In this document: piece by piece, positions 35,649 to 43,924 of the stretch
Layout: each line of letters begins with the position of its first letter
Numbering within the stretch: the stretch's first letter is position 1
Source of the DNA: JBAXTZ01 sp041666525
GTDB lineage: Bacteria; Bacillota; Negativicutes; JBAXTZ01
Length of the DNA: 64,000 nucleotides
NCBI GenBank assembly: GCA_041666525.1
Contig: JBAYGT010000007.1
Span: 56,871 to 120,870 of the forward strand
Direction: 5' to 3'
The notes under the pieces: generated by a model
Seen by the model: only the letters and a program-made list of their open reading frames with translations
The model's database searches: none
Told to the model about the DNA's origin: nothing
Program-made: the position numbers and the translations under genes

Positions 35649-36635
35649 ATGAATATTTTGGTTGTCGGCGGCGCCGGGTATATCGGTTCACATACTGCCA
35701 AATTGCTGAGCGAACATCAGCATAATGTTGTAATATACGACAATCTTTCCAAAGGCCATAGCGAAGCAGTTGAGGGCTTTACTTTAGTTGTCGGTGATAT
35801 TTTTGACGAACAACTGCTGATCGCGACTATCCGGAAATATCAAATCAAAGCTGTTGTGCATTTTGCAGCTTTTATTCAGGTCGGCGAATCAGTAACTGAT
35901 CCGCAGCAATATTATCGTAATAACGTTGTCGGTACCTTGTCATTGCTAAATGCGCTGCTTGCCACCAATGTTAAACAACTGGTGTTTTCATCGACTGCGG
36001 CGGTGTTTGGTGAACCGGAACGGGTGCCGATAACTGAAGATGTCGCGAAAATCCAAACCAATCCTTATGGACGAACCAAGTGGATTATGGAACAGGCAAT
36101 GAGCGATTATTCACGCGCTTACGGTTTGCGATTTGTGGCGTTACGCTATTTTAACGCCTGCGGCGCCGATCCGGACGGTTGTATCGGCGAAGATCACGAT
36201 CCCGAGAGTCACTTGATTCCATTGGTATTGTTCGCAGCAAGCGGTGAACGCTCTAGCATCAAGATTTTTGGCGATGATTATCCGACTGCTGACGGCACCT
36301 GCGTGCGCGATTATATTCATGTAAATGATTTGGCGTTGGCACACATGCTGGCGTTGGAATATTTGCAACATGGCGGTCAGTCCACGGCATACAATCTTGG
36401 CGTGGGCAACGGGTTTTCGGTAAAGGAAATAATTGATGCCGCAGAGCGGGTGACGAAGTTGCCGATAAAGCGCGAATATATACCGCGGCGCGAAGGTGAT
36501 CCGGCGGTACTTGTTGCCGATTCGGCAAAAATTCGTGCCGAACTCGGCTGGGAACCGGAGTATGCCGATGTTGAGGACATCATCCGAACTGCATGGAATT
36601 GGCACAGCAAACATCCGAACGGATTTCAGCGATAA
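35649..36635 (+). CDS. galE: UDP-glucose 4-epimerase
   Basis: 328-residue short-chain dehydrogenase/reductase family enzyme that interconverts UDP-galactose and UDP-glucose. NAD-binding GGAGYIGSHT is at the N-terminus, the catalytic Ser/Thr in FSSTAAVFGE, and Y140-x-x-x-K144 in NPYGRTKW. YFNACGADPDG and GDDYPTADGTCVRDYIHVND are typical of GalE and bind the sugar nucleotide. Ends only 2 bases from the convergent alr gene, with no terminator between them. Final step of the galactose operon; also supplies UDP-galactose for envelope glycans. Confidence 0.96.
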   Translation: MNILVVGGAGYIGSHTAKLLSEHQHNVVIYDNLSKGHSEAVEGFTLVVGDIFDEQLLIATIRKYQIKAVVHFAAFIQVGESVTDPQQYYRNNVVGTLSLLNALLATNVKQLVFSSTAAVFGEPERVPITEDVAKIQTNPYGRTKWIMEQAMSDYSRAYGLRFVALRYFNACGADPDGCIGEDHDPESHLIPLVLFAASGERSSIKIFGDDYPTADGTCVRDYIHVNDLALAHMLALEYLQHGGQSTAYNLGVGNGFSVKEIIDAAERVTKLPIKREYIPRREGDPAVLVADSAKIRAELGWEPEYADVEDIIRTAWNWHSKHPNGFQR

Positions 36636-36637
36636 TT

Positions 36638-37735
36638 TTAAATGTATTTGCGTGGTACCCGTTTGCTGATTGCGCAGACGATTTCGTAATTGATAGTATG
36701 CAATCGTTCGGCGACTTCTTCGACTGGTAGTTCGTCACCAAACAAAATAATTTCGTCATCAATTTTGACATTGTCAATATCAGTAATGTCAAACATGCAT
36801 TGATCCATGCAAATGCGGCCGACTTGGCGGACACGTTTGCCGTGTAACAGAGCACAGGCTTGGTTGGACTGAGCACGCATAAAGCCGTCGGCATAACCGA
36901 TTGGAATGACCGCAAGTTTGGTTGGCCGATCAGTTACATACATGCCGCCATAACTGATTTCCTCGCCGGGAGCGCAGTCGATAATTTGTGAAACAACCGA
37001 ACGCAACGACATTGCCGGTTGTAAATCAACAGTTCGTAATGTAAATTCAGATGGATAATAACCATATAATGAAATACCTACCCGCACCATATCCAAATGG
37101 GCGTCGGGTACATTCAGTGTTCCGGCGGAATTGCAGATATGTTTGACGCCGACATCAATGCCGGTTGTGGCAATATCGGCGAGCGCCTGATTAAATCGCG
37201 TCAATTGCTGCAGCGTATAAGCTAAATTGCTTTCATCAGCTTTGGAGAAATGTGAATAAATGCCACAAATTTGTAAAAATTCCATTTGATTGAGGGTTTT
37301 TACAAATTGTGCAGCCAGCTCATAATGAACGCCTAGTCGATTCATGCCGGTATTGATTTTGATGTGTATCTTTACCGGTTTGTGTAGGCGGCGGGCAGTT
37401 TCGTTTAACGCCGCTGCGCAGGCTTTAGTCATCAGTGTTACAGTTAAATCGTGCTTTACTGCCATAGCGTAATCTTCTGCAGGAAGATAGCCAAGCACTA
37501 ATATCGGCGCGGTTATTCCGGCATAGCGTAATTCCAATGCCTCCGGAATAAAAGCGACAGCCAAGCAATCGGCGCCTGCCGCCAAGGCGGCGCGGGCGAC
37601 TGGTATGGCGCCATGGCCGTAACCGTCGGCTTTCAATACCGCGCAAAATTGCACCGCTTTACCAATATGTGTTTTAAATCGGCGCACGTTATTTTTGATT
37701 GCGTTAATATCGACGAAAGCTATAGTGGGATGCAT
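36638..37735 (-). CDS. alr: Alanine racemase
   Basis: 365 residues, PLP-dependent fold type III. It converts L-alanine to D-alanine for peptidoglycan. The PLP lysine is K35 in VLKADGYGHGA and the second catalytic residue is the Tyr of EEISYGGMYVT. DMVRVGISLYGYYPS contributes phosphate-binding residues. GGAGG (37744-37740) sits 4 bases ahead of the ATG, and immediately before it is the T-run of the ald terminator. With ald upstream on the same strand, both alanine enzymes may share a promoter, with alr reached by read-through. Confidence 0.96.
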   Translation of the reverse strand: MHPTIAFVDINAIKNNVRRFKTHIGKAVQFCAVLKADGYGHGAIPVARAALAAGADCLAVAFIPEALELRYAGITAPILVLGYLPAEDYAMAVKHDLTVTLMTKACAAALNETARRLHKPVKIHIKINTGMNRLGVHYELAAQFVKTLNQMEFLQICGIYSHFSKADESNLAYTLQQLTRFNQALADIATTGIDVGVKHICNSAGTLNVPDAHLDMVRVGISLYGYYPSEFTLRTVDLQPAMSLRSVVSQIIDCAPGEEISYGGMYVTDRPTKLAVIPIGYADGFMRAQSNQACALLHGKRVRQVGRICMDQCMFDITDIDNVKIDDEIILFGDELPVEEVAERLHTINYEIVCAISKRVPRKYI

Positions 37736-37745
37736 TAGTCCTCCG

Positions 37746-37781
37746 AAAAAATCAAGCCTCTCTTAACGAGAGGCTTGATTT
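37746..37781 (-). terminator. Rho-independent terminator between ald and alr
   Basis: A perfect 13-bp stem (37750-37762 with 37768-37780) around a 5-base loop. On the minus strand it is followed by six T residues. The T-run ends 1 base before the alr ribosome-binding site. Confidence 0.88.
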
Positions 37782-37796
37782 CGTAATTGGTTACTG

Positions 37797-38918
37797 TTAT
37801 TTAAGCAGATCAGCTAACGGCGTATAATCGTAGCCCAGCTCGTCGGCAACTGCTTTGTAAGTGACTTTTCCTTCGCAGACGTTGATGCCAGCGGCTAAAT
37901 GCGCATCGTTCCGAACGGCATCTTTCCAGCCCATGTTGGCGATTTTTAAGCAATAAGCCAAAGTCGAGTTGGTGAGCGCCAGCGTAGAAGTGCGTGGCAC
38001 TGATCCCGGCATATTGGCAACTGCATAATGCTCAACACCATACTTGGTATAAGTCGGATTGGTGTGAGTAGTGATACGGTCGATAGTTTCAACGCAACCG
38101 CCCTGGTCGATAGCAACGTCAACAATAACTGAACCCTGTTTCATGGTTTTCACCATTTCTTCAGTAACAAGTTTTGGTGCTTTAGCGCCCGGCACCAGGA
38201 CCGCGCCGATAACCAAATCAGCCCGTTTAACCCACTCGGCGATATTATAGCTGTTGGACATAACCGTAGTAACACGGCCGCCAAAGAAAATGTCATCGAT
38301 TTCGCGCATCCGGTCCGGATTGCTGTCCATCAGCATTACATGTGCGCCTAATCCAACGGCCATTTTTGCGGCATTTAAGCCGACGATGCCGCCACCGATA
38401 ATAACAACTTCAGCAGGAGGAACACCTGGCACGCCGCCGAGCAGGATACCCATACCGCCATTAGCTTTCAGCAAAAAGTTCGCACCGATCTGCACAGCCA
38501 TCCGGCCGGCAACTTCTGACATCGGTTTTAACAACGGCAGACCACCGTCGCGGCCAGTTATGGTTTCATAGGCGAAGCCGATAACTTTCTTTTTCAACAA
38601 TGCTTTAGTTAGCTCCGGCTCTGGAGCCAAGTGCAAATAAGTGTAAAGAATTTGTCCTTCGTGGAACATATCATACTCCGGAGCGACTGGTTCTTTTACC
38701 TTGACAATCATGTCAGCTTTGTCAAACATTGCCTGCTTGTTTTCGTAGATTTCCGCGCCCGCTTTGACATACTGCTCGTTTGTGAATCCACTGCCAACGC
38801 CGCAGTTGGTTTCTGCCAAGACAGTGTGACCAGCAAGTTTAAGCGCTTGTGCGCCCGCCGGAGTGAGACCGACACGATTTTCGTTGTCTTTGATTTCTCT
38901 TGCGACTGCTACAATCAT
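37797..38918 (-). CDS. ald: Alanine dehydrogenase
   Basis: 373 residues. It oxidatively deaminates L-alanine to pyruvate and ammonia with NAD+, or the reverse. The N-terminal IVAVAREIKDNENRVGLTPA, the pyruvate-binding YTYLHLAPEPELT region and the Rossmann motif IIGGGIVGLNAAKMAVGLGA are as in the family. NMPGSVPRTSTLALTNSTL near the end is also conserved. TTTGGAGGGTC lies upstream of the ATG, and a clear minus-strand promoter is 50-75 bases away. May fuel amino-acid fermentation or interact with D-Ala supply via alr. Confidence 0.97.
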   Translation of the reverse strand: MIVAVAREIKDNENRVGLTPAGAQALKLAGHTVLAETNCGVGSGFTNEQYVKAGAEIYENKQAMFDKADMIVKVKEPVAPEYDMFHEGQILYTYLHLAPEPELTKALLKKKVIGFAYETITGRDGGLPLLKPMSEVAGRMAVQIGANFLLKANGGMGILLGGVPGVPPAEVVIIGGGIVGLNAAKMAVGLGAHVMLMDSNPDRMREIDDIFFGGRVTTVMSNSYNIAEWVKRADLVIGAVLVPGAKAPKLVTEEMVKTMKQGSVIVDVAIDQGGCVETIDRITTHTNPTYTKYGVEHYAVANMPGSVPRTSTLALTNSTLAYCLKIANMGWKDAVRNDAHLAAGINVCEGKVTYKAVADELGYDYTPLADLLK

Positions 38919-38966
38919 TTTTTCTTTTGACCCTCCAAATTATGTTTTTTCAGAACATTTAACAAT

Positions 38967-38995
38967 ATTATATATACTAAGCAATATAAAAACAA
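38967..38995 (-). promoter_or_regulatory. Promoter of ald
   Basis: On the minus strand TTGTTT (38995-38990), 17 bases, then TATAAT (38972-38967). It lies 49 bases ahead of the ald start. Confidence 0.6.
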
Positions 38996-39101
38996 TATGC
39001 AAGCTACCAGTTTTTGTGTAAAATATAACCTGATGGTGAAGCGGCTTTTTGTTTCGTTGATTTCGCGTGCCATTGTGTACTATGCAGTGAGAGGATATTT
39101 T

Positions 39102-39761
39102 ATGATTAAAGCGGTAATCTTTGATATGGACGGAGTGCTGCTCGACAGCGAACCGTTGTATTTTCAAAGCAATATGCGGATGTTTAACCGAATGGGGTTT
39201 GGCGATCAGATGACGATGGAAGACTATAAACCATTCACCGGCGCTCCGGCGTGGTTTATGTGGGAAACGCTGAAAAAACGTTTTGGAACGGAAATAATCA
39301 ATCAGCCTACCGATGAATTAGTTCAGGAAGAGCGAATGAGTTATTTGAAGCTGCTCAAAGAAAAATGTGAGCGCAGCGAAATCGTACCCATTGACGGCGT
39401 AACGGCGTTGTTAAGTGATCTTTGCAATAGCGGTTACAAGCTTGCGATTGCGTCCTCGTCGGACATGGATGTAATTAATACTTCTGTGGACGCGTTGGGG
39501 GTGCGTGAGTATTTTCAGGAGCTTATTACCGGTGACTATGTAAAAAACGGTAAACCGGCTCCGGATATTTTCCTCTACGCTGCCGAAAAACTCGGTGTTA
39601 TGCCGGATGAGTGTATCGTAATTGAAGATTCCCACAATGGCGCAAAGGGCGGTGTTGCCGCAGGAATGTATGTTGTGGGTTATTATAATCCCAATTCAGG
39701 TGAGCAGGATTTGTCGATGACCGATGTGATAATTGATGATTTTAACAAATGGCGTCCGTAA
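39102..39761 (+). CDS. HAD-superfamily hydrolase, beta-phosphoglucomutase-like
   Basis: 219 residues. HAD motif I AVIFDMDGVLLDSEP, motif II IASSSDMDV, motif III lysine in GKPAPDIFLYAAEKLGV and motif IV VIEDSHNGAKGG are complete. A helical cap domain lies at about 15-80. This layout fits beta-phosphoglucomutases and related sugar-phosphate phosphatases, but substrate cannot be decided. The ATG follows GAGAGGA. The frame runs upstream of the ATG into the ald promoter region and is not part of the gene. Divergent from ald and 27 bases ahead of murI. Confidence 0.88.
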   Translation: MIKAVIFDMDGVLLDSEPLYFQSNMRMFNRMGFGDQMTMEDYKPFTGAPAWFMWETLKKRFGTEIINQPTDELVQEERMSYLKLLKEKCERSEIVPIDGVTALLSDLCNSGYKLAIASSSDMDVINTSVDALGVREYFQELITGDYVKNGKPAPDIFLYAAEKLGVMPDECIVIEDSHNGAKGGVAAGMYVVGYYNPNSGEQDLSMTDVIIDDFNKWRP

Positions 39762-39788
39762 TGGCGACCACCAATTATAGGAGTGATT

Positions 39789-40589
39789 ATGGCGAATGAT
39801 GCGCCGATCGGTGTAGTTGATTCAGGAGTGGGAGGCTTTAGCGTACTGCGCGAGCTGATTAACATTATGCCCAATGAAAACTATGTTTATATTGGTGATT
39901 CGGCACGTTGTCCGTTCGGATCGCGGTCGCCGGCGGAGCTGCGGAAAATCGGCAGTGAGATGGTCGATTTTTTGTTAATGAAGGGCTGTAAAGCGGTAGT
40001 TTTAGCTTGCGGTACGTTGTCGGTTAATGCCAAGCGGTTTTTGGAAGAGCATTATCCGCAACTAAAAATTGTCGGCATGAATAAAGGGGCGAAGACGGCG
40101 TTGCTGTTTACCCGCAATAAACGTGTCGGAGTAATGGCGACACAAGCAACCATCGCTGGCGGCGCGCATGCCCGCGAAATCGAGCGCCTTGATTCGACAG
40201 TATCAGTCTTTCCGCAAGCTTGCCCTAAATGGGCGGATTTAATCGAAGCCGGGTTATCGGATAGCGCTGAATTTGCCGAAGTTGCTAAACTTCATTGTCA
40301 GCCATTGATAAAGGCTGGTACTGATACAATAATCTTGGCTTGCACTCATTATCCGCTGGTTAAGGAGCGGTTGCGAAAAATTTTCGGTGAGCAAACGCTG
40401 TTGATTGATCCGGCAACAGAAACCGCCAAAGATGCGCGGCGAATTTTTTCGTTGCGCAAGATGCTATCCAACCGGAGTGGTTATGGTACAATAGAAATAT
40501 ACTTTACTGGCGGTATTGAACCGGCAAAAACATTGGCACATAAATTTCTTGATGCTGATTTTGTCATCGAACAAATATCGATTACATAG
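39789..40589 (+). CDS. murI: Glutamate racemase-family protein with altered first Cys motif
   Basis: 266 residues of the Asp/Glu racemase superfamily. GVVDSGVGGFSVLREL, YIGDSARCPFGSRS and the second catalytic Cys185 in LACTHYPL are typical of MurI, which makes D-glutamate for peptidoglycan. The first motif reads LACGTLSVNA (Cys74) where MurI has A-C-N-T-A. The Asn next to the catalytic Cys, which contacts the substrate, is Gly75 here. The enzyme may therefore be a divergent racemase or act on another substrate. The ATG at 39789 follows TAGGAG; a GTG at 39783 overlaps that site. Confidence 0.82.
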   Translation: MANDAPIGVVDSGVGGFSVLRELINIMPNENYVYIGDSARCPFGSRSPAELRKIGSEMVDFLLMKGCKAVVLACGTLSVNAKRFLEEHYPQLKIVGMNKGAKTALLFTRNKRVGVMATQATIAGGAHAREIERLDSTVSVFPQACPKWADLIEAGLSDSAEFAEVAKLHCQPLIKAGTDTIILACTHYPLVKERLRKIFGEQTLLIDPATETAKDARRIFSLRKMLSNRSGYGTIEIYFTGGIEPAKTLAHKFLDADFVIEQISIT

Positions 40590-40636
40590 AAGAATCTGCG
40601 CATGAAGCGAAAATATTTATGGAATAAGGAGTAATT

Positions 40637-41269
40637 ATGACTTGTGGTGCAACAACTTGGTGTACAACGACTTGGAGTACTATGTCGTGGAAAATGATAC
40701 CGTGGTGTACATTGGCCTTATATGTTTTACTCGCTATATTGGTGGTGTATTATCTTTATCTATTGTTTGCAAAACTTCAGGGTGAGGGACATTTTACTTT
40801 TGACGTTAGTAAGCGCTCACCACTAAAAGTAGTGCGCGGTAGCGTTCATGGTGTTGAATTGTCCTGTCAATTGCCGTTTAGCAACGACGGCAAGCAATTC
40901 GGTGCGCTCATTGACGTTTTTACCCGGCACTATTTACCGCGCGAGCAGTATGATGCGTTGGAAATTGACACTGATATTTATCGGGTAAGTGATCCTCGAA
41001 CCGAAAAATACTGGGACGCCAAAATATTCTATGTCGGCGAAGGTGAAGATGTGGTTATCAATATCCGTCTTGTTGCCAAGTCCGGCGATATTGTGACGGC
41101 GTTGGCGGAGATGCCGGATTTGCCGTTGGATATTTTTCAAAAGACCTGTTCGCGCAGCGATTACTATTATGAACGTACTTATCTGACGTTTAGCGGAGAT
41201 GAGATTCGCGCCGCAGTGAAGGAAGCGTTGGACGAAGCACCGACCGAGGAGGTAACAGAAAATGAGTAA
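40637..41269 (+). CDS. Unrecognised membrane protein with Trp every five residues at the N-terminus
   Basis: 210 residues, family not recognised. The N-terminal 24 residues are rich in Thr, Ser, Cys and Trp, with tryptophans at positions 8, 13, 18 and 23, exactly five apart (ATTWCTTTWSTMSWKMIPWC). One hydrophobic segment follows (about 25-46, LALYVLLAILVVYYLYLLF). The remaining 160 residues look soluble, with a beta-rich middle (SPLKVVRGSVHGVELSCQLP) and an acidic tail. The start is well supported by AAGGAG. It overlaps the next, CofE-like gene by 8 bases, suggesting translational coupling and a shared task. No signal-peptidase site is evident. Confidence 0.75.
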   Translation: MTCGATTWCTTTWSTMSWKMIPWCTLALYVLLAILVVYYLYLLFAKLQGEGHFTFDVSKRSPLKVVRGSVHGVELSCQLPFSNDGKQFGALIDVFTRHYLPREQYDALEIDTDIYRVSDPRTEKYWDAKIFYVGEGEDVVINIRLVAKSGDIVTALAEMPDLPLDIFQKTCSRSDYYYERTYLTFSGDEIRAAVKEALDEAPTEEVTENE

Positions 41270-41930
41270 AATAGAGATAATTCCGGTAGAGACGAGAATT
41301 TTGACGCCCAAAGATGATATTGCCGAAATAATGCAACAGTGCGGTAAAGATTTGGGACCGGATGATATTATTACCGTTGCCGAGAGCGTAGTTGCTATTA
41401 CTCAGGGCAAAGTGTTGCGTTACGAAGATTTGAAACCGGGGACTTTGGCGCGGCTGCTTAATCGGTTCATTGCCAAAGAAGGCAGTCTCGCTGGTATCTA
41501 TGGTATGCAGGCTTGTATGCTGGCCGAGGGGCAATGGCGCGTGGCTTTTGCATTGCTTGTCGGAATGATTGGAAAATTATTTGGCATCCGCGGTTTGTTT
41601 TATCGGTTGGCCGGCGCGCAGGCCCGGTTGATTGATGACGTATCCGGTACTTGTCCGCCGTTTGATAAATACATTGTTTATGGGCCGCACGAACCGAAAT
41701 TGGAAGTTGCCCGAATTCATGCGAAGCTTAATTGTTTTGGTGTGGCAATTGCCGATGTTAATGATTTGAAACGGGCGCTGATTGTCGCGTCCACCGCCGG
41801 AATCGATGATGCAGTGCTGTCGAAATTGCTGATAGATAATCCGTTTGGCAACGGCAACCAAAAACGGCCGATTTGTATTGTGAAAAATTTCCGGCAGGCA
41901 ATGGCAGCACATCAGGAACAAGGTGCATAG
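41262..41930 (+). CDS. CofE-like (F420-0:gamma-glutamyl ligase family) protein
   Basis: 222 residues. IIPVETRILTPKDDIAEIM, the acidic ITVAESVVAITQGKVL segment and CPPFDKYIVYGPHEPKL resemble the CofE-like PF01996 family. In F420-producing organisms CofE adds glutamate to F420-0 with GTP. No other F420 gene is visible in this window, and many non-F420 Firmicutes carry distant homologues, so the substrate is likely different. The gene overlaps its upstream neighbour by 8 bases and its last base is the first base of rph. Cytoplasmic. A role linked to the upstream membrane protein is possible. Confidence 0.72.
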   Translation: MSKIEIIPVETRILTPKDDIAEIMQQCGKDLGPDDIITVAESVVAITQGKVLRYEDLKPGTLARLLNRFIAKEGSLAGIYGMQACMLAEGQWRVAFALLVGMIGKLFGIRGLFYRLAGAQARLIDDVSGTCPPFDKYIVYGPHEPKLEVARIHAKLNCFGVAIADVNDLKRALIVASTAGIDDAVLSKLLIDNPFGNGNQKRPICIVKNFRQAMAAHQEQGA

Positions 41931-42709
41931 TGATAAATGATAAACTGAAGAACTTTAAAATAAAAGTTGCCCGCCCGGATGGCCGGGAAAACGATGAACT
42001 GCGTGCAGTAAAAGTTACACGCAATTATATTAAACATGCCGAAGGCTCAGTTTTAATTGAATTTGGCGATACCAAAGTTCTTTGTACGGCGACCGTTGAA
42101 GAGCGGGTGCCGCAGTGGCTCAAAGGCAAAGGCCAGGGCTGGATAACTGCTGAATATTCGCTGTTGCCGCGTTCCACTAAGGAGCGGGTGCAGCGCGAAT
42201 CATCCAAGGGCAAATTGACCGGACGCACGCACGAGATTCAGCGGCTGATTGGCCGGGCGTTGCGCAATGTTGTAAACCTCAAGGCGTTTGGTGAACGGAC
42301 CATTTGGTTGGATTGTGACGTAATCCAAGCGGATGGCGGCACACGCACTGCGGCAATAACCGGTGCGTTTATCGCGTTAGTGGATGCAGCGAAAACGCTG
42401 TATAATGATCCGGATAAACCGTTTCCGGTGACCGATTTTTTGGCGGCGATTAGTGTGGGTATCCGCAACGACGAAGTGCTGCTCGATTTGTGTTATGAAG
42501 AAGATAGCAGCGCAACGGTGGACATGAATATTGTCATGACTGGTTCGGGGAAATTCGTCGAAGTGCAAGGTACCGGCGAAACCGGGCCGTTTGACCGTGC
42601 GCAATTAAATCAAATGCTGGATATCGGTGAATTGGGGATTAACCGGTTGTTTGATTTACAAAAGCAGCTTTTAGGGAAGGATGTCTGGAATGTGGGGCGG
42701 AACAATTAG
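41930..42709 (+). CDS. rph: Ribonuclease PH
   Basis: 259 residues. A phosphate-dependent 3'-5' exonuclease that trims tRNA 3' ends. The RPDGRENDELRAVKV start, EFGDTKVLCTATVEERVP, GWITAEYSLLPRST and GFD-like VQGTGETGPFDRAQL match the family. The start is GTG at 41930, sharing one base with the preceding stop, with AAGGTG just upstream. Full length. It is followed by the repeat at 42709-42765 and then by the dITPase gene, a pairing with rph that is common in bacteria. Confidence 0.96.
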   Translation: MINDKLKNFKIKVARPDGRENDELRAVKVTRNYIKHAEGSVLIEFGDTKVLCTATVEERVPQWLKGKGQGWITAEYSLLPRSTKERVQRESSKGKLTGRTHEIQRLIGRALRNVVNLKAFGERTIWLDCDVIQADGGTRTAAITGAFIALVDAAKTLYNDPDKPFPVTDFLAAISVGIRNDEVLLDLCYEEDSSATVDMNIVMTGSGKFVEVQGTGETGPFDRAQLNQMLDIGELGINRLFDLQKQLLGKDVWNVGRNN

Positions 42710-42765
42710 GACTGCTGAAAAACGCGCATCTACGGCGTAGTTCCTGCATGTTTTTGAACAGTTCA
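42709..42765. repeat. Dispersed palindromic repeat, copy 2
   Basis: Left arm GGACTGCTGAAAAACGCGC (42709-42727) is near-complementary to the right arm GCATGTTTTTGAACAGTTC (42746-42764). The arm sequence and order match copy 1 at 15402-15464; the middle differs. It lies in the short gap between rph and the dITPase gene. Confidence 0.6.
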
Positions 42766-42792
42766 GCCAACTAAGTGAATTTCGAGGATTTC

Positions 42793-43386
42793 ATGAATAT
42801 AAGCGAATTAGTCGTCGCAACGAAAAATCGCGGCAAAGTAAGGGAAATCGAAGCGGCGCTTGGCACAACGGGAATACGTATTATTTCGCTCGATGAATGC
42901 GGCGCTATTCCTGAACCAGTGGAAGACGGAGCAACTTTTTTGGATAACGCGCTGCTTAAGGCGCGATATTATATGCACGCTACCGGTAAACCTTGTTTGG
43001 CAGATGACAGTGGTTTGGAAGTGGACGTTTTAAACGGCGCACCGGGTGTGCTGTCGGCGCGTTATGCCGGCGAGAATGCAACTACTGCTGAGCGCAATGC
43101 CAAATTATTAAAAGAACTGGCAGGCGTTCCAGACATTGAGCGAACGGCACGGTTTTGCTGTGCTATGGTTGTTATGAGTGTTAACGAACAATATATCGAA
43201 TCTATTGGTACCTGCGAAGGATTGATTATGGCCGAGCCACGTGGTAATGGCGGATTTGGTTATGACCCGTTATTTTTTTCGCTCGACGCCAACCAAGGCA
43301 TGGCGGAATTGGATATGCAAGCGAAGAATACTATCAGCCATCGTGGCAAGGCGCTAAGACAAATAGTGGAGAAATTAGCAGGATGA
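42793..43386 (+). CDS. XTP/dITP diphosphatase (non-canonical purine NTP pyrophosphatase)
   Basis: 197 residues, RdgB/HAM1 family. It hydrolyses dITP and XTP to monophosphates, protecting DNA and RNA. VVATKNRGKVREIEAAL, the metal-binding LADDSGLEVDVLNGAPGV, YAGENATTAERNAKLL and GNGGFGYDPLFF are all present, with SHRGKAL at the end. The ATG at 42793 follows CGAGGA; an in-frame GTG lies six codons upstream but overlaps repeat sequence. It overlaps the metallophosphoesterase gene by 4 bases. Confidence 0.95.
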   Translation: MNISELVVATKNRGKVREIEAALGTTGIRIISLDECGAIPEPVEDGATFLDNALLKARYYMHATGKPCLADDSGLEVDVLNGAPGVLSARYAGENATTAERNAKLLKELAGVPDIERTARFCCAMVVMSVNEQYIESIGTCEGLIMAEPRGNGGFGYDPLFFSLDANQGMAELDMQAKNTISHRGKALRQIVEKLAG

Positions 43387-43859
43387 AAATTGGGATAATC
43401 AGCGATACCCACGGCAATAAAAAAGCAATCGACAAAGTCTTAAAGACGGAGCCAAATGTGGAGATGTGGTTGCACGCCGGTGATTATACCCGTGACGGCG
43501 AATATTTGATTAAGAAGAGTCCGGTACCGGTGAAAATGGTTGCTGGCAACAACGATGTATATTTTGGCAATGAATATCCCGAAGAATTGTTGTTTGACGT
43601 TGCCGGATTGACAATCTGGATGACACATGGGCATCGTCAGCGCGTTAAGTGGGACTTGAAGACGATTGCTGCTGAAGGGAAGAGTCTCGGCGCTGATATT
43701 GTTATTTTTGGTCACACACATGAAGCGACGGTTGAGTATCTTGATAGCGTTATCCTGATTAATCCCGGTGCAGCGATGCCTTGGAATGACAGCGGCTATG
43801 CTATTTTAGATATCGACGAACAGGGAAAAATCAGTGCTGAGCTGAAGATGATTATATAA
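43383..43859 (+). CDS. YfcE/MJ0936-type metallophosphoesterase
   Basis: 158 residues. Calcineurin-like metal ligands are SDTHGN, HAGDYTRDG, AGNND, THGHRQ and FGHTHEA, in the order of the YfcE family. Members hydrolyse phosphodiesters; the physiological substrate is usually unknown. The stop-start overlap ATGA with the dITPase gene suggests translational coupling. No membrane segment. A long palindrome follows the gene. Confidence 0.9.
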   Translation: MKIGIISDTHGNKKAIDKVLKTEPNVEMWLHAGDYTRDGEYLIKKSPVPVKMVAGNNDVYFGNEYPEELLFDVAGLTIWMTHGHRQRVKWDLKTIAAEGKSLGADIVIFGHTHEATVEYLDSVILINPGAAMPWNDSGYAILDIDEQGKISAELKMII

Positions 43860-43875
43860 AACCGATAATACAAAG

Positions 43876-43919
43876 CAAAATGTTCAAATTCGTCATCGAT
43901 GACGAATTTGAACATTTTG
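43876..43919 (+). terminator. Perfect 44-base palindrome, probable terminator
   Basis: The whole stretch equals its own reverse complement, centred on CATCGATG. As RNA it would form a very long stem with a tight turn. A T-rich tail (TTTATTTG) follows, so termination after the metallophosphoesterase gene is likely, though the unbroken symmetry is unusual. Confidence 0.65.
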
Positions 43920-43924
43920 TTTAT

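Noticed and set aside
41262..41930. Reading the CofE-like gene as evidence for coenzyme F420 synthesis
   Set aside because: No other F420 gene is visible, and distant homologues occur in bacteria not known to make F420.
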